Shown here piece by piece: positions 54,294-64,000 of a stretch of DNA of 64,000 nucleotides; positions within the stretch are counted from its first letter, which is position 1, and every line of letters begins with the position of its first letter. The stretch comes from Gambelia wislizenii (Eukaryota; Chordata; Lepidosauria; Squamata; Crotaphytidae), in assembly GCA_030847615.1 (NCBI GenBank), contig JAUMIR010000004.1, forward strand, positions 76,415,001-76,479,000, written 5' to 3'. The notes under the pieces were generated by a model, which was not told where the DNA came from, did not search any database, and was given only the letters and a program-made list of their open reading frames with translations. The position numbers and the translations under genes are program-made.

Positions 54294-56049
54294 AACATCT
54301 GAGGCATTCCACAATTACCCACTGAGGTGCAGCCTGCTTCTGTGTCAAAACAGCTTGCACAGAAACCGCACACATGCATGGATTATTACATGAACAGAGG
54401 CTGGGCAGCAGAACTTGTTGCACTGTATACATGCCTGAATGGGAAATCTTCTGGGGTCAAGTGATTAAATCTGGTGTATGTTCATTTAAAACAGTTGGGG
54501 ATTGAGCTGCCTGCATTTTTAAAGATACAAATTAATCATATTGAAAAAATGCAGATATTCTAGGACACAAAGGAGATGTAAAATTGTAGAAATTCTCCTG
54601 GAATATGTCAGACATAACAGCAATCATTTATATTCTTCCATTTTAGAAATAAAAGAATCTCCAATTTCTTGTATACAGTATGTGTCCTTTATTCATATGA
54701 ATATAGCAGTTCTGTCTTTTAAATGCAGGAATTTCCTAATATCCAGACATAAAAACACATTTTTAAACCTCTTCCCCAATTAATACAGCAATTTTTCTGT
54801 CCCACTTCCATTAATAGACAATTTTCTATTTTTCTGCTATTAATTTGATTTATACTTAGCCTTTCCTCATGAAAAAATGAACTCAGCCAATAATCAAAGG
54901 ACTAAAACACACACAAAAAGATCATTTCAAACAAAATGTTATTTCCAAATATATTTTAAATAGGCAGCACCCACCCAAATAAAAAGCCCCTTTAATAGCA
55001 ATTCTGGTTAAATACCAAAGAGCCCTAGGCTGCCTCCCTAGATGTAAAAAAAAAAAAATGTCTTTTTTGTCTGCTGTTGAAAGGACAACAATGAGGGAGT
55101 CAGCCAAAACTCAATTAGTAGGGAGTTCCACAGGCTGGAAGTGGCCAGTGAGAAAGTCTTCTCTTCCATTTCACCAAATGTGCCTCTGAGAATGAAAAAA
55201 TTAAGAGAAAGGCCTTGAAGATCTCAAAACCCCTGCAAGCTGATATGGGAGAATATGGTCCTTCTGGTACCTTGGACTGAAGTCATAATTTTGGATCCAA
55301 GCAGAAATCTGAAATATTCCCATATTCCGAGTGCTCTCATCATAGGCCTTTGCTAAATTCAGGACCCCAAATCCAGTGTAGGAATTTGATCCTGATTATA
55401 GACCCTATAATACAGGGCTTGAACACAGAAGCTTTTTTACTTGGCTCACAACAGACAAACATTGCCAAAGGCAGAGGTTTCAACATTTCATGGCCTGCCT
55501 CAAAACTATTTTTGCATTGCATGAAACCAGACCACCCTACCATTATTTTACATCCATTAATTCAGTATTGAACAGTACCTGGAAAAGGAATACCCTGGAT
55601 ACAGCTTAAAGCAAAAACAACCCAAGAGATCTCAGACATTTTACTGACACCTATAAGATCTTCTGTGGGTTTGGAAATAAAATACATATTTCTAAATACA
55701 CTACCTCCATCCAAATAACTGCCTGCAAAAAGCTCTTTCCTTCCTTTCCACCCCCGTCCCGACACCCTTTCTTCTCCTTTGTCCAAGGACATTAAGGACA
55801 TCACGTCCGCAGTGCACTGTGCAAGAGGATAATAATAATTAATAACCATTAGCCACAATAAGGATAATACCAGTGGCCGGACAGGCTCATTCTAAAGAAA
55901 CCTCTTCCCCCCCCCTTTAATGAAAACAATGATTTGACTTTGAAGAAAGTGACTTTTTTAAAAAGTGAAAGCTGGATCTGGTCCTCCAGTTCTATCCCCC
56001 CCCTCCCGCCTTTGCTCTGCACCCCCTCCTTTTTTTAACTCTCCTTTTT
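54294..56049. other. Non-coding stretch with a LINE-like 3' remnant
   Basis: 55110-55240 (GGGAGTTCCACAGGCTGGAA, GAGAAAGTCTTCTCTTCC) is in the wording of a LINE 3' UTR on the minus strand. The rest is unique AT-rich DNA; a C-run lies at 55998-56005. No gene seen. Confidence 0.4.
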
Positions 56050-56360
56050 TCTTTTTCTTTTAATACTCTGCGTTCTATCATGCAAATCCCCTTTCAAATT
56101 ATGAGAGTATTAGAGCCATCAGCGGTAATGTCACCGCCACAAAATGAGAGCAGGGACTTAAGCACCTAACGAACAATGAAATGTGCGAGCCCTGGGACAG
56201 GACAATTAAGAACTGGGCTTAGCCAGCCAGGGAAATTTATTGCTATCAAATCCATATTTCTATTTTCCCCCTGAACAGTAACCTATTTGAATATGATTAA
56301 AGGGTTTCATTAGAGACGAGAGAAAGGCCCGTGTCCCGCCGTTCCCTGTGAGCTCACAAA
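56050..56360. promoter_or_regulatory. Possible conserved non-coding element 3
   Basis: Repeat-free block with GAGAGTATTAGAGCCATCAG, CGGTAATGTCACCGCC (a small palindrome), AGGACAATTAAGAAC, TATGATTAAAGGG and TCATTAGAGAC. No frame or splice signals. Candidate developmental enhancer; inference from texture only. Confidence 0.35.
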
Positions 56361-56951
56361 CACGCAGGCTGCAGCAGCAGCAGCACTTTGGGGAGTAGAG
56401 ATGGGAGAGAAGCTGAAGCAGGTTGGATGGCACCCAGGCTTGCTAGAGAGGGAAGAGGAGTCCCTCGCAGACAACTCAGCTGATTTCACTTCAGAAAAGC
56501 TTTCTGAGAGCTGTAGACCTCAGGACCTCCATGTCTTAAATGTGGTGTGGGTATATTTATGTGTCTGTCCCACCAGAGGATTAGAAAAACACTATACCGT
56601 CACCATCTCAGCCATATTAAGGCATGGTAAGAGCAACTATATTTTAAATAGATCTTTTCCTCCCCATAGAGTTCATAGACCAGTTAACAGGAGTTTATCA
56701 GTGGTGTAGCTGTGATGAACTGTGGCATAAGGAAATAATGTGAAGTAGTCAAGAGAACCAGCATGGTGTGTGGTTTGAGTGTTGGACAGGGTCTCTGGGA
56801 GATCTGGGCTTGAATCCTCTCTCAGCCATGGAAACCCACTGGGTCGCCTTCAGCAAGTCACACTCTCTCAGCCTCAGTTAGAAAGGGATCTTGTAGCACC
56901 TTTGAGACTAAGTGAGAGAAAGAAGTTGTAACATAAGCTTTTGTAGACTTG

Positions 56952-57500
56952 GGACTTTATCCGATGCCCCCTGAAAACATTCTTTTGCCAGCATAAAAAA
57001 AAAAAAATCATTTTTTTATGCCAGCAAAAGAACATCCCCCCTGCATTTACTTGCTTTCCTGGCAAAGGTTCCTCTGGTAAAGATCCATTCACTTCCTCTT
57101 TTGAAATCCCGTGGGAAATTCAAAAATAAAAACAAAAATAAATGTCAAACAGTAAAACTAAGCACACACACTCACTCACTAAAAAAACTCAAATTGACCC
57201 AGGGAGGGTAAAAAAAAAGTTCGTCACTTACCTGGATGCCCCGATCTGACCCCGGAAGTGTTTGCACCTGTCCAATCATTGTCAGGGTAAGTCCAAGATT
57301 TAAAGGGATAGGGGCTTCACACATTTTTGCAATGCCAGCAAAAATTCTAGGCAGGGGGATCTATTGACGGCTTAAGCCATTAAAAGGTATAGGTTTGGGG
57401 CTGTTCATAATCGTGAAAGGCCAGCGTCATCTGATCGGGTCCCCTTTCATGGTTATGTGGCCTCCTTATGACGCCATATTTTCTGTGTCTGATAAAGTCC
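56952..57500. mobile_element. A-family MITE, copy 10
   Basis: Ends GGACTTTATCCGATGC and GTCTGATAAAGTCC; TTG at 56949-56951 and 57501-57503. Subterminal hairpin at 56976-57027 (ATTCTTTTGCCAGCATAAAA with its partner), interior hairpin at 57361-57385 (CTATTGACGGCTTAAGCC..). Landmark TCACTTACCTGGATGCCCCG. Same orientation as copy 4. Confidence 0.9.
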
Positions 57501-57685
57501 TTGGTCTACTTCCTTGGATGCATGGAGTGAACTATTGAGCCTTACAAACCCAATAGTTTTGAATTTCTCTGGCTATTCAACAGCCTGCTTATAAGGTCTG
57601 TTCCTAGGCGCTAGTTCACTCCATGCATCTGAGGAAGTTGACCAAGTCTACAAAAGCTTATGCTACGGCTTCTTTCTCTCACATA

Positions 57686-58300
57686 GGACTTTATCAGACA
57701 TGGCAAAAATCGCATGATTATGACATCATGGTAGCATGAACAGGTCCTGTTATCACAGGATACTGTCATTCTTACGTGGTCAATCTGTATTCCAGCTGTG
57801 AATAAGGTATCACTTTTCATTGATGCGACAAGCAGTCAATAGCTCTCAATATCACTTTTTCCGTGGTATTGAAGGGCGTGCAAAACCACGTCCCAATGTA
57901 ATCGCAAGATTACAGCATGATTGGGTGGTCCTCTTTCCCTCCCTCCCTGTTCCCAGTGAGAAAACATCCAGGTGAGAATGTGAAAACTATCTATAAGACG
58001 CTCTTTTTATGAACTGTCCCATTTTGTTTGCACATATTTAGGTTTGTTTATATATTCGTTTACTTTGTATATTCAGAGGTTTTTGGAGTTTTTAAGTGCA
58101 CTCACGTCTTCTTGTGAGAACCACTGAAATCTCACCCATGCTAAATTACAGAAGCAAAATCCTATTCTTAAAATGCTGGTAGTGTTTGTGTGATAATTCT
58201 GTGGTGGTTATATCATGCAATTACAACAACATGTGATAAGTGTAATAATGCCACTATGTTTCTGCTTACAGTGTTTTTTAGCTGCTAGTCTGATAAAGCT
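57686..58300. mobile_element. A-family MITE, copy 11
   Basis: Left end GGACTTTATCAGACATGG, right end TAGTCTGATAAAGCT; ATA and GTA on the two sides, probably one decayed duplication of TTA-like target. Same subfamily as copies 1 and 6 (TTTTTGGAGTTTTTAAGTGC, GTCTTCTTGTGAGAACC). Confidence 0.85.
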
Positions 58301-58483
58301 GTAAGTCTCAAAGGTGCTACAAGATCCATTTGCAACTGATATTCCAGACTAACATGGCTATGTCTGAATTCTCTCAGCCTCAGATAAAGACAATGGCAAG
58401 CCCCCTCTGAACAAATCTTGCCAAGAAAACCCCATGATAGGTTTACCTTAAATCAGAAATGACTTGAAAGCATATAACAACAA

Positions 58484-58984
58484 AGTTAAGGTCAACATCA
58501 CCTGAAAAGTACCCAAGATCAACATTACCCAGTGCCCTTAGTAGGTATGAAATGTGGGCATCCTGTACTCCAGTCCTGCAATTCACTCCAGTAAGGTTAC
58601 TGAGAGTAATATGAGCCAATGAGCTGCAATGTATTATTGGTTGCTTAAGATTTCTTTTTTTAAAAAAAGGAATTTCATAGTGAAATGTGATTGAAGGAAG
58701 TTCATAAAAGGTTTGATAATTCCAAGCCATTGTAAATGAGTAATGAAGTGGTTGCTTTTAGGAAAAAAAGGGGTTTTAAATTAAGATATTTTAGGAGACA
58801 TTTTTGAAGTAGGAGGAATAAGCCACATTTTAAAAGCAACTGATGACTGTTTGGCAGCATAATGTTTGATCCCATAATCCATACTTTTCACGAAATGTTT
58901 TGGCAGATGTGGCTTAAAGATTGGCTCTTTTGCTATGTTCCATATTTCACGAATAGTTGCAATCATACAAAAAAAGAAGCAGAA
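58484..58984. other. Non-coding stretch, nothing recognised
   Basis: Unique AT-rich DNA. No exon or RNA gene seen. Confidence 0.5.
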
Positions 58985-59305
58985 ACTGGGGAGCATGGAA
59001 TGGAATCCATGAAAGAAACAAGAGATGCATGTCAAGATGCTCAAAAGATTGTTGTCTGATTATTAAAAAAACCCAACTTGTCTTGGCCTGTGCAGCCTCT
59101 TTCAGGGGACTACTGTATTTAGAATCAAACTTCAGAAATTTCTGAACCAGGAACCCTCAAACCATTATTAGACAAGTGAAAACTACAGTTCTACTATCTA
59201 CTACTCTACTATTCAGCCATCTGCTAATAAAATAATCATCTTTTGAGCATCTTAAGGTATGTCTCTTGTTTCTTTTGTGTAAATGAAGGTCATGCCATTC
59301 ATTTA
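58985..59305. repeat. Foldback element, about 320 bp
   Basis: GAAACAAGAGATGCATGTCA and AAGATGCTCAAAAGATTGTT at 59018-59053 pair with CATCTTTTGAGCATCTTAAG and GTATGTCTCTTGTTTCTTTT at 59237-59275. The outer arms (GAATGGAATCCATG; GGTCATGCCATTC) pair more weakly. Frames on the two strands mirror one another. No duplication resolved. Confidence 0.65.
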
Positions 59306-60131
59306 TCAAACACGTGTACTGATGGCATGTAGAAAGTGGCAAGTCTACTGGGAGATTTTTCTGGATTTATGTGTAGCCACATAATTTATGGCTTTTCTAC
59401 ATTTTGGCATCATCTAGGCTTTGAATGAAGTTGCCTGTGCATCATGGGGTTTAGACACTAAAGGCTGCATAGATTCCTAGCCTACACCCTCAATACACAC
59501 TTGATATGGAATCATCATGCCTCAGTCACTCATTTTTTCCTTTCCCCATAACTAGAGTGCTGCTAGGAAACATTGCCATTATAATGAGGGATGATTTAAC
59601 TCCTTTTACAGTGTACCTGTTACTTTTAAAAGTTAACTGTTATAGTTATAGGGTACAGCCTTATGAAATGTAGGAGGATGAATACTACATAGTTCAGGTG
59701 CTAGGTCTTCCCATGCTTCAGCCGATGCACTGAAGGTGTCTTTATTTTTTTCAGTAACCATTTTAATTAGCTTTTGGGCTTGTCTACACCAAGGAGAAAA
59801 TTTGTACTCACCCCAGAACCAGTGCAATTTGTACACATGGTGCTCTACCCCCTCCTTGTTGATATGGCACAGTGACCTGTTCTGACCTCACCAGCAGCAA
59901 CAGCAATGGCCAGGCTCTGCAGAGAAAGAGAGTGGCACTGATGAGGACAGGCCAGCAGGGCTGGTGAGGTGTTGACCCATCAGTCCATCTGGACTATGGC
60001 AAGGATCCTCATCAGTATGTGTAGCCAGCATTGGGTCGATAGGGAGCAGCTCCGGAGCATACAGGAAATTCTTCCTAATGTTTAGGTGGAATCTCTTTTC
60101 CTGTAGTTTGAGTCCATTGCTCAATGTCCTA
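59306..60131. other. Non-coding stretch, nothing recognised
   Basis: No supported gene or repeat up to the next A element. Confidence 0.5.
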
Positions 60132-60660
60132 GGACTTTATCGGACCAGGCAAATACAACGTCATAAGGATGCCTAATGATTGTGAAAGGACGCACATACC
60201 AGACATTGTCACCCCTTCACGATCATGTCAAGTAATCAGCCATTCTATTTTATTGATGGGCCAAGCTGTCAGTTGATCTCCTGTAACTATTTGTTGCCAG
60301 CATTGCCAGCATTTGAATCTGCATGCCATTGTACTCACAGGAATGCTGAGTCAATGGGCAAACACTTCTGGGTGAGATTGCAACATCCAGAAAGGGTACA
60401 CTCTTTTTATGACTTCCCCCACCCCCATGTACTTGGGACATTATAAATCTGTTTTGGGACTTCGCTGTACTTTTTGTGTGTGTGTTTTTAATTTTTAAAT
60501 TTTCCACAGGAGCATCTTCTTGTGAGAATCCGCAAGATCTCAACCCCGGAGGTAAATGGAGCTCTGTTTGTGCTCTGTTACTGCCAGGGAAGCCTCATGG
60601 ATGCTGCTCAAGTTAAGTGTGGTAGGGGGGTTCTTTTGCTGGCATAAAAATGCCACAATC
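60132..60660. mobile_element. A-family MITE, copy 12 (right end missing)
   Basis: Left end GGACTTTATCGGACCAGG. Follows copy 2 closely (ATGCCTAATGATTGTGAAAG, TGAGATTGCAACATCCAG, TTCTTTTGCTGGCATAAAAA) but stops near 60660, about 50 bp before the expected terminus. Interior hairpin at about 60246-60280 (TTTATTGATGGGCC.. GCTGTCAGTTGATC). Confidence 0.8.
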
Positions 60661-60730
60661 CTTTTTCTTTCTACAGAAAGGCTGAGTTTTATGAGAGGGT
60701 TGGAGAGATATCAATAGGTTTAGATGCCCT
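60661..60730. other. Short unique spacer
   Basis: Nothing recognised. Confidence 0.4.
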
Positions 60731-60884
60731 TACTGTTGTTGTTAACTGCTATCAAGCTGACTTCAACTTATGGCAATCCTATGAATGAGAGACCTCCAAG
60801 TCACCCTATCATCAACAGCCCTGCTCAGGTCTTACAAACTCAGGCATGTGGCTTCATTGACTGAGTCTATCCATGTATAACAAG

Positions 60885-61572
60885 TGTAGGAGGAATGAGT
60901 CTAAAAATAAAAATGTATTAAAAATTCCAGGGATCTAGCCCTTTTAAAAGCAATAAAAATATCTTCTTTAAAAAGAGTTTAAAAAATCACTTACTTTCAA
61001 ATTCATGCAGAGTGGCTTAAGAATGCTGAGACAAGCTCAATTAACATTTAAAAGTGTATTCAGAGGTTTGTGGTCTGATCTGATCACCCAGTGAATTAGA
61101 CTCATTACAAAAACAAAGGAGTCAGTTTAAAAATGCAAATCAAAAGTTTACTGAAGGTATATCAATCTCAATCTACATACTAAAACAAACTTTTAAAAGA
61201 GTGTTCCTAACTAACTAGGAGGATTTAGGGTAGAATGACTCACCCAGCCTTTAGCGATAGAGGCTGTATGGTGAACATCATGGCATAGCATCATAGCATG
61301 GCTTCATAGCAGCAGCATGGCTACATAAGATGGCTACAGCCGCATGGAGACTCTAACTTAAAAGAGAGTCACACAAAGAGCAATAAAATTTAAATTAGGT
61401 CATATGTTGAATGACCCATCTCTCCAATTGGCTGGAATTGCCTAGTGAAATAAGAGAAAGGGAGTTTGGGAGAACAGAAGCATGCAGGGAAAATTCCTAG
61501 ACTTATCTTAGTATGTGAATGGGATACACAAGATTGTTTTACATTGCAATAATTATTTCCCAATATACTACA
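60885..61572. mobile_element. Solo LTR, 688 bp
   Basis: Plus strand begins TGTAGGAGGAATGAG and ends ATATACTACA, so the ends are TG..CA with a 5-bp inverted TGTAG/CTACA. A 5-bp target duplication ACAAG lies at 60880-60884 and 61573-61577. It divides BovB sequence on both sides. AATAAA occurs near 60902, 60950 and 61383, so its orientation is unsettled. It has no internal gag/pol, so it is a solo LTR from recombination. A retroviral or Gypsy-type origin cannot be told apart from the LTR alone. Confidence 0.9.
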
Positions 61573-61848
61573 ACAAGGTCTTCCTCTTTTCCTACTGTCT
61601 TCTACCTTACCAAACATTATTGTCTTTTCTAGTGAGTCATGTCTTTTCATGATATGCCCAAAGTGCAACAATCTCAGTTTAGTCTTCTTGGCTTCTAGGG
61701 AGAATTCAGGCTTGATTTGCTCTAGGATCCATTTATTTATCTTTTTAGCAGTCCACAGTATCCATAGAACTCTTCTCCAGCACCACATTTCAAATAAGTT
61801 GATTTTCTTTCCATCAGCTTTCTTCACTGCTCAGCTTTCACAACCATA

Positions 61849-62768
61849 TGAGGCCTGTCTATTAAATAATGAGACTGTGTTTCTACCTTTCAGAAAAATT
61901 AGGGAGAACTGATTGCGAACATTTGAGTGGTGACCTTGAACATATCTGAACCTGCATGACAAACATCAACACTCTCCACCTTTCAGTTAATTGTCAGTCA
62001 TCATTTAAAGCAGCTGTGTTGTCTGTTGTGTGCCGGAAAAAATCTCAGTCTAAGGAGATTATCAGATGCCCTTAATATGGTGTTACAGGGATGCCAAGAG
62101 ATCATCAAAGGGCTTGCCTTTCAGATGATGTCATCCCCGTCTTGCTATGCTCCTGTGCTGGTCCCATTTCACCCTCGTTGCTTTTTATTCACGGCTTAAG
62201 CCATGAATAGATCATCCATTCCATTTCTGTAACAGAATGACGGACGAGTGAAAAGGTGTCCCGTTTCCGTAGCACTATGCCAGCCGCAGTAGGAGGTCTG
62301 TCCCAGAACACTTCCAGGTGCGATTGGGACATCCAGGTAAGTGACAACCTTTTTTGTACCCTCCCCGGGTTACTTGGGGGTTTTTAAGTCTGTTTTTGTG
62401 CTTGCTGTCATTTTAAAAAGTGTATTTTCCTTTCTATTTTTGAATTTCCCGCGCACTCGTCCTCTCGCAAGAATGGCCCAGGATTTCAACAAGGAAGTGA
62501 AGGCAGCTCCGTGTGAGCTGCATTCACTCCATGGCTGCCAAGGGGGAGGGAGTGTCACGAAATTAAGGTAAGTGCAAAACCATTTTTTCTCATGCCAGGA
62601 TGGAGTTGGGAGGGTAGTGGGAAAGGAGATAGTGAGACAGGGATGCTATTTTTGTCCCCATCTGAAAATCTCCTAAAAGTCTAACAATGTGACATTCTGC
62701 AGCAACTTGAGGTGGACCCAAACCTTTTTCAAAAAATCATCACTTGTGATGAAACCTGGATCTTCCAG
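61849..62768 (+). pseudogene. mariner element remnant, holding an A-family MITE
   Basis: Left end TGAGGCCTGTCTATTAAATA, ATGAGAC, with TA before it. After the nested MITE (62054-62673) the sequence resumes with a transposase fragment whose frame reads ITCDETWIFQY near 62735-62768, the first catalytic Asp block of the mariner D,D34D transposase. Most of the transposase and the right terminus are gone. TA also follows at 62769-62770 but may be chance. It lies within BovB. Confidence 0.75.
62054..62673. mobile_element. A-family MITE, copy 13
   Basis: Ends GGAGATTATCAGATGCCC and CATCTGAAAATCTCC with a TAA duplication at 62051-62053 and 62674-62676. Interior hairpin at about 62185-62214 (TTATTCACGGCTTAAGCC..). 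Longest clean copy, 620 bp. Inserted in the mariner. Confidence 0.9.
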
Positions 62769-62969
62769 TACTTTTCAATGATATAGCTCTACACTTCAGG
62801 ATCTTGTCTAGTTCTCTCATAACTGCTCTTCCACATCCTAGTCTTCTTCTGATTTCTTGACTGCAGTCTCCATTCTGATTAATGATTGAACCAAAGTATG
62901 GAAAATTTTTAATTACTTCTATGTCTTCATCATCTGTTTTAAAGTTATGTAGATCATCTGTGGTCATTA

Positions 62970-64000
62970 TTTTTTCTTTCTTTTTTAATTAAAAAATATC
63001 CATAAGATAATATTATCAAACAAATCAATACAATCAATTCCTCTCGCGCAACCTTACATTTCGCTCCATCAAACTAAAATACAACTTCCTCTCCAGCTTA
63101 TTCATGATTGTTTATGTAGATCTTTGTATCCCATTCATTGTATATATCTTATATTCTTATATTCTTAGTTTCAACAAGTTACTGTCTATAGACAAGATTT
63201 CCCCTTGTTAGAATGCTATTTACCTTGTTCTTGATATATTTAACCACTGTATATCGTAAAACCATAAAGCCCATAAACCTACATTGGAATCTTACTGAAA
63301 CTGTTGAGGGACTGAAATACTCATGACTCTTATGCATTTAACGAAATTTATCTTACTGTAGTTGGTTTTAACCTATTAAATATACATATTATATTTATCT
63401 AGGGATTACAGCAAAATTTCCCCATCTCCTCAGAACATAACTTGAAAATCTATTCCAAGTTTCCCAATACTCTTCGACATACTTACCTTTAAGTAATAAC
63501 ATCAATTTATCCATTCCCACCATTTCGTATGCCTTTATTAACCACTGGTCTACTGTTGGGGTATTTTGAGTTTTCCAGATTCAAGCGTAAGATATTCTCG
63601 CCGCTGCTAACAGGTATAATATTAATTTCTCTTGTCCCCGATCAAGTTTTTCTTCATGCATTCCTAAAAGAAATATTTCTGGGCTTAAAGGGATGTTACT
63701 CTCTAGTATTTCATTAATTATTCTCTGGACTTGAGACCAAAATTTTTTGGCCTTTTCACAGCTCCACCAGAGGTGAAAGAAGGTGCTCGATGTATGTTTA
63801 CATTTCCAACATTCGTTTTTCAGATTTTTGTACATTTTGGATAACTTATCTGATGAGAGGTACCATCTAAAATACATCTTATACCAATTTTCTTTAATGC
63901 TACTGCAAAGAGTTAATTTTATTTTAGATGACCACATTTGTTCCCATTTTTTAAGTTCAATTGAGTGACCAACATTTTGGGCCCATTTTAACATATTATC
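62970..64000 (-). pseudogene. L1 LINE, ORF2 C-terminus and 3' UTR (runs off the window)
   Basis: Minus strand. 63994-63581 encodes an L1 ORF2 C-terminal region: WEQMWSSKIKLTLCSSIKEN, WYKMYFRWYLSSDKLSKMYK, NECWKCKHTSSTFFHLWWSC, IPLSPEIFLLGM and LYLLAAARISYA. Its CxxC..H-like ECWKC...FHLWW is the cysteine-rich motif at the end of L1 ORF2p. The frame then shifts and continues as KAYEMVGMDKLMLLLKGKY and WNRFSSYVLRRWG near 63540-63420. The 3' end reaches an A-rich tail at 62970-63000, where it abuts BovB. The 5' end lies beyond 64000. Confidence 0.9.

Larger units (their letters stand above)
56878..58369. mobile_element. Foldback insertion with a 14-bp target duplication
   Basis: Flanked by TCTCTCAGCCTCAG at 56864-56877 and 58370-58383. 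Its arms pair: GATCTTGTAGCACCTTTGAG and CATAAGCTTTTGTAGACTTG on the left, the complements on the right (57605-57685 and 58301-58332). The right end carries an extra CCAGACTAACATGGCTATGT. Each arm has been hit by an A-family MITE, at 56952-57500 and 57686-58300. Without them the insert is about 320 bp. A 14-bp duplication suggests retroposition, and a head-to-head foldback is odd for that. Confidence 0.8.
56757..58483 (+). mobile_element. Sauria-type SINE, copy 4, split by a 1.5-kb insertion
   Basis: 5' part 56757-56877: GTGTGGTTTGAGTGTTGGAC (box A-like), GGCTTGAATCCTCTC (box B-like), CCATGGAAACCCACTGGG. 3' part 58384-58483: ATAAAGACAATGGCAAGCCC, CCCTCTGAACAAATCTTG, GATAGGTTTACC, AATGACTTGAAAGCATATAA. 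The break falls at CTCAGCCTCAG, and TCTCTCAGCCTCAG is duplicated on both sides of the insert. Confidence 0.9.
60731..62969 (-). pseudogene. BovB (RTE) LINE, 3' part in three pieces
   Basis: Minus-strand order 62969-62769, 61848-61578 and 60884-60731. The first piece reads GEDIEVIKNF-like wording (observed DEDIEVIKNFPYFGSIINQN), then RRRLGCGRAVMRELDKILKC. The second reads YGCES, a stop in place of Trp, then AVKKADGKKINLFEMWCWRR, RLLHFGHIMKRHDSLEKT and RKRGRP. The third is 3' UTR: GAGAGACCTCC and CAACAGCCCTGCTCAGGTC in plus wording, ending at an ACAACAACAGTAA-type tail. Between pieces one and two about 40 bp of RT sequence is missing. BovB is an RTE-clade LINE common in squamates, with known horizontal transfer into other vertebrates. 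Interrupted by an LTR and a mariner, so inactive. Confidence 0.9.

Noticed and set aside
1..64000. CRISPR arrays, bacterial operons or riboswitches
   Set aside because: The window is vertebrate nuclear DNA; no spaced direct-repeat array or bacterial gene layout is present.

Overview
This window is vertebrate nuclear DNA, almost certainly from a squamate reptile and probably a lizard. The dispersed repeats point there: tRNA-derived Sauria-type SINEs, SINEs headed by a 5S rRNA promoter (5S-Sauria type), BovB, CR1 and L1 LINEs, Tigger-like MITEs, hAT elements and a large PIF/Harbinger transposon. No complete host gene is visible. The only host-gene evidence is one candidate internal exon on the minus strand (11498-11609): 37 open codons between a consensus acceptor and donor. 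The window may therefore lie in or beside a large intron of a minus-strand gene I cannot name.

Layout. 0-26 kb: sparse unique DNA carrying many short DNA transposons, SINEs and LINE ends. 26.3-32.7 kb: a 6.36-kb Harbinger with terminal inverted repeats and a 3-bp target duplication. It carries three decayed genes: a plus-strand Myb/SANT protein, a second and different Myb/SANT protein on the minus strand, and a minus-strand DDE transposase. Harbingers normally have two genes, so the third is the most unusual feature here. 33-60 kb: mostly unique AT-rich sequence with more MITEs. Several stretches rich in ATTA cores (about 47.0-47.4, 50.2-50.5 and 56.05-56.36 kb) look like conserved non-coding elements. 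60.7-64 kb: a nested pile in which a BovB LINE is split by a solo LTR, by a mariner remnant that itself holds a MITE, and is then abutted by an L1.

One MITE family dominates (called family A here): 13 copies with termini close to GGACTTTATCAGATG, mostly 0.5-0.6 kb, flanked by 3-bp duplications. Many copies share two internal hairpins, one close to one terminus and one in the interior. Other short families are B (termini near GGGCTTRTCTATA), C (300-bp foldbacks), D (hAT-like foldbacks with ends near GTGCATCTACAC), E (about 135 bp with 9-10 bp duplications) and G (a dispersed repeat of unknown type). Nesting gives relative ages: A copies sit inside a D element, a mariner and a foldback that itself split a SINE, and a SINE sits inside an A copy. 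Family letters are local labels, not database names.
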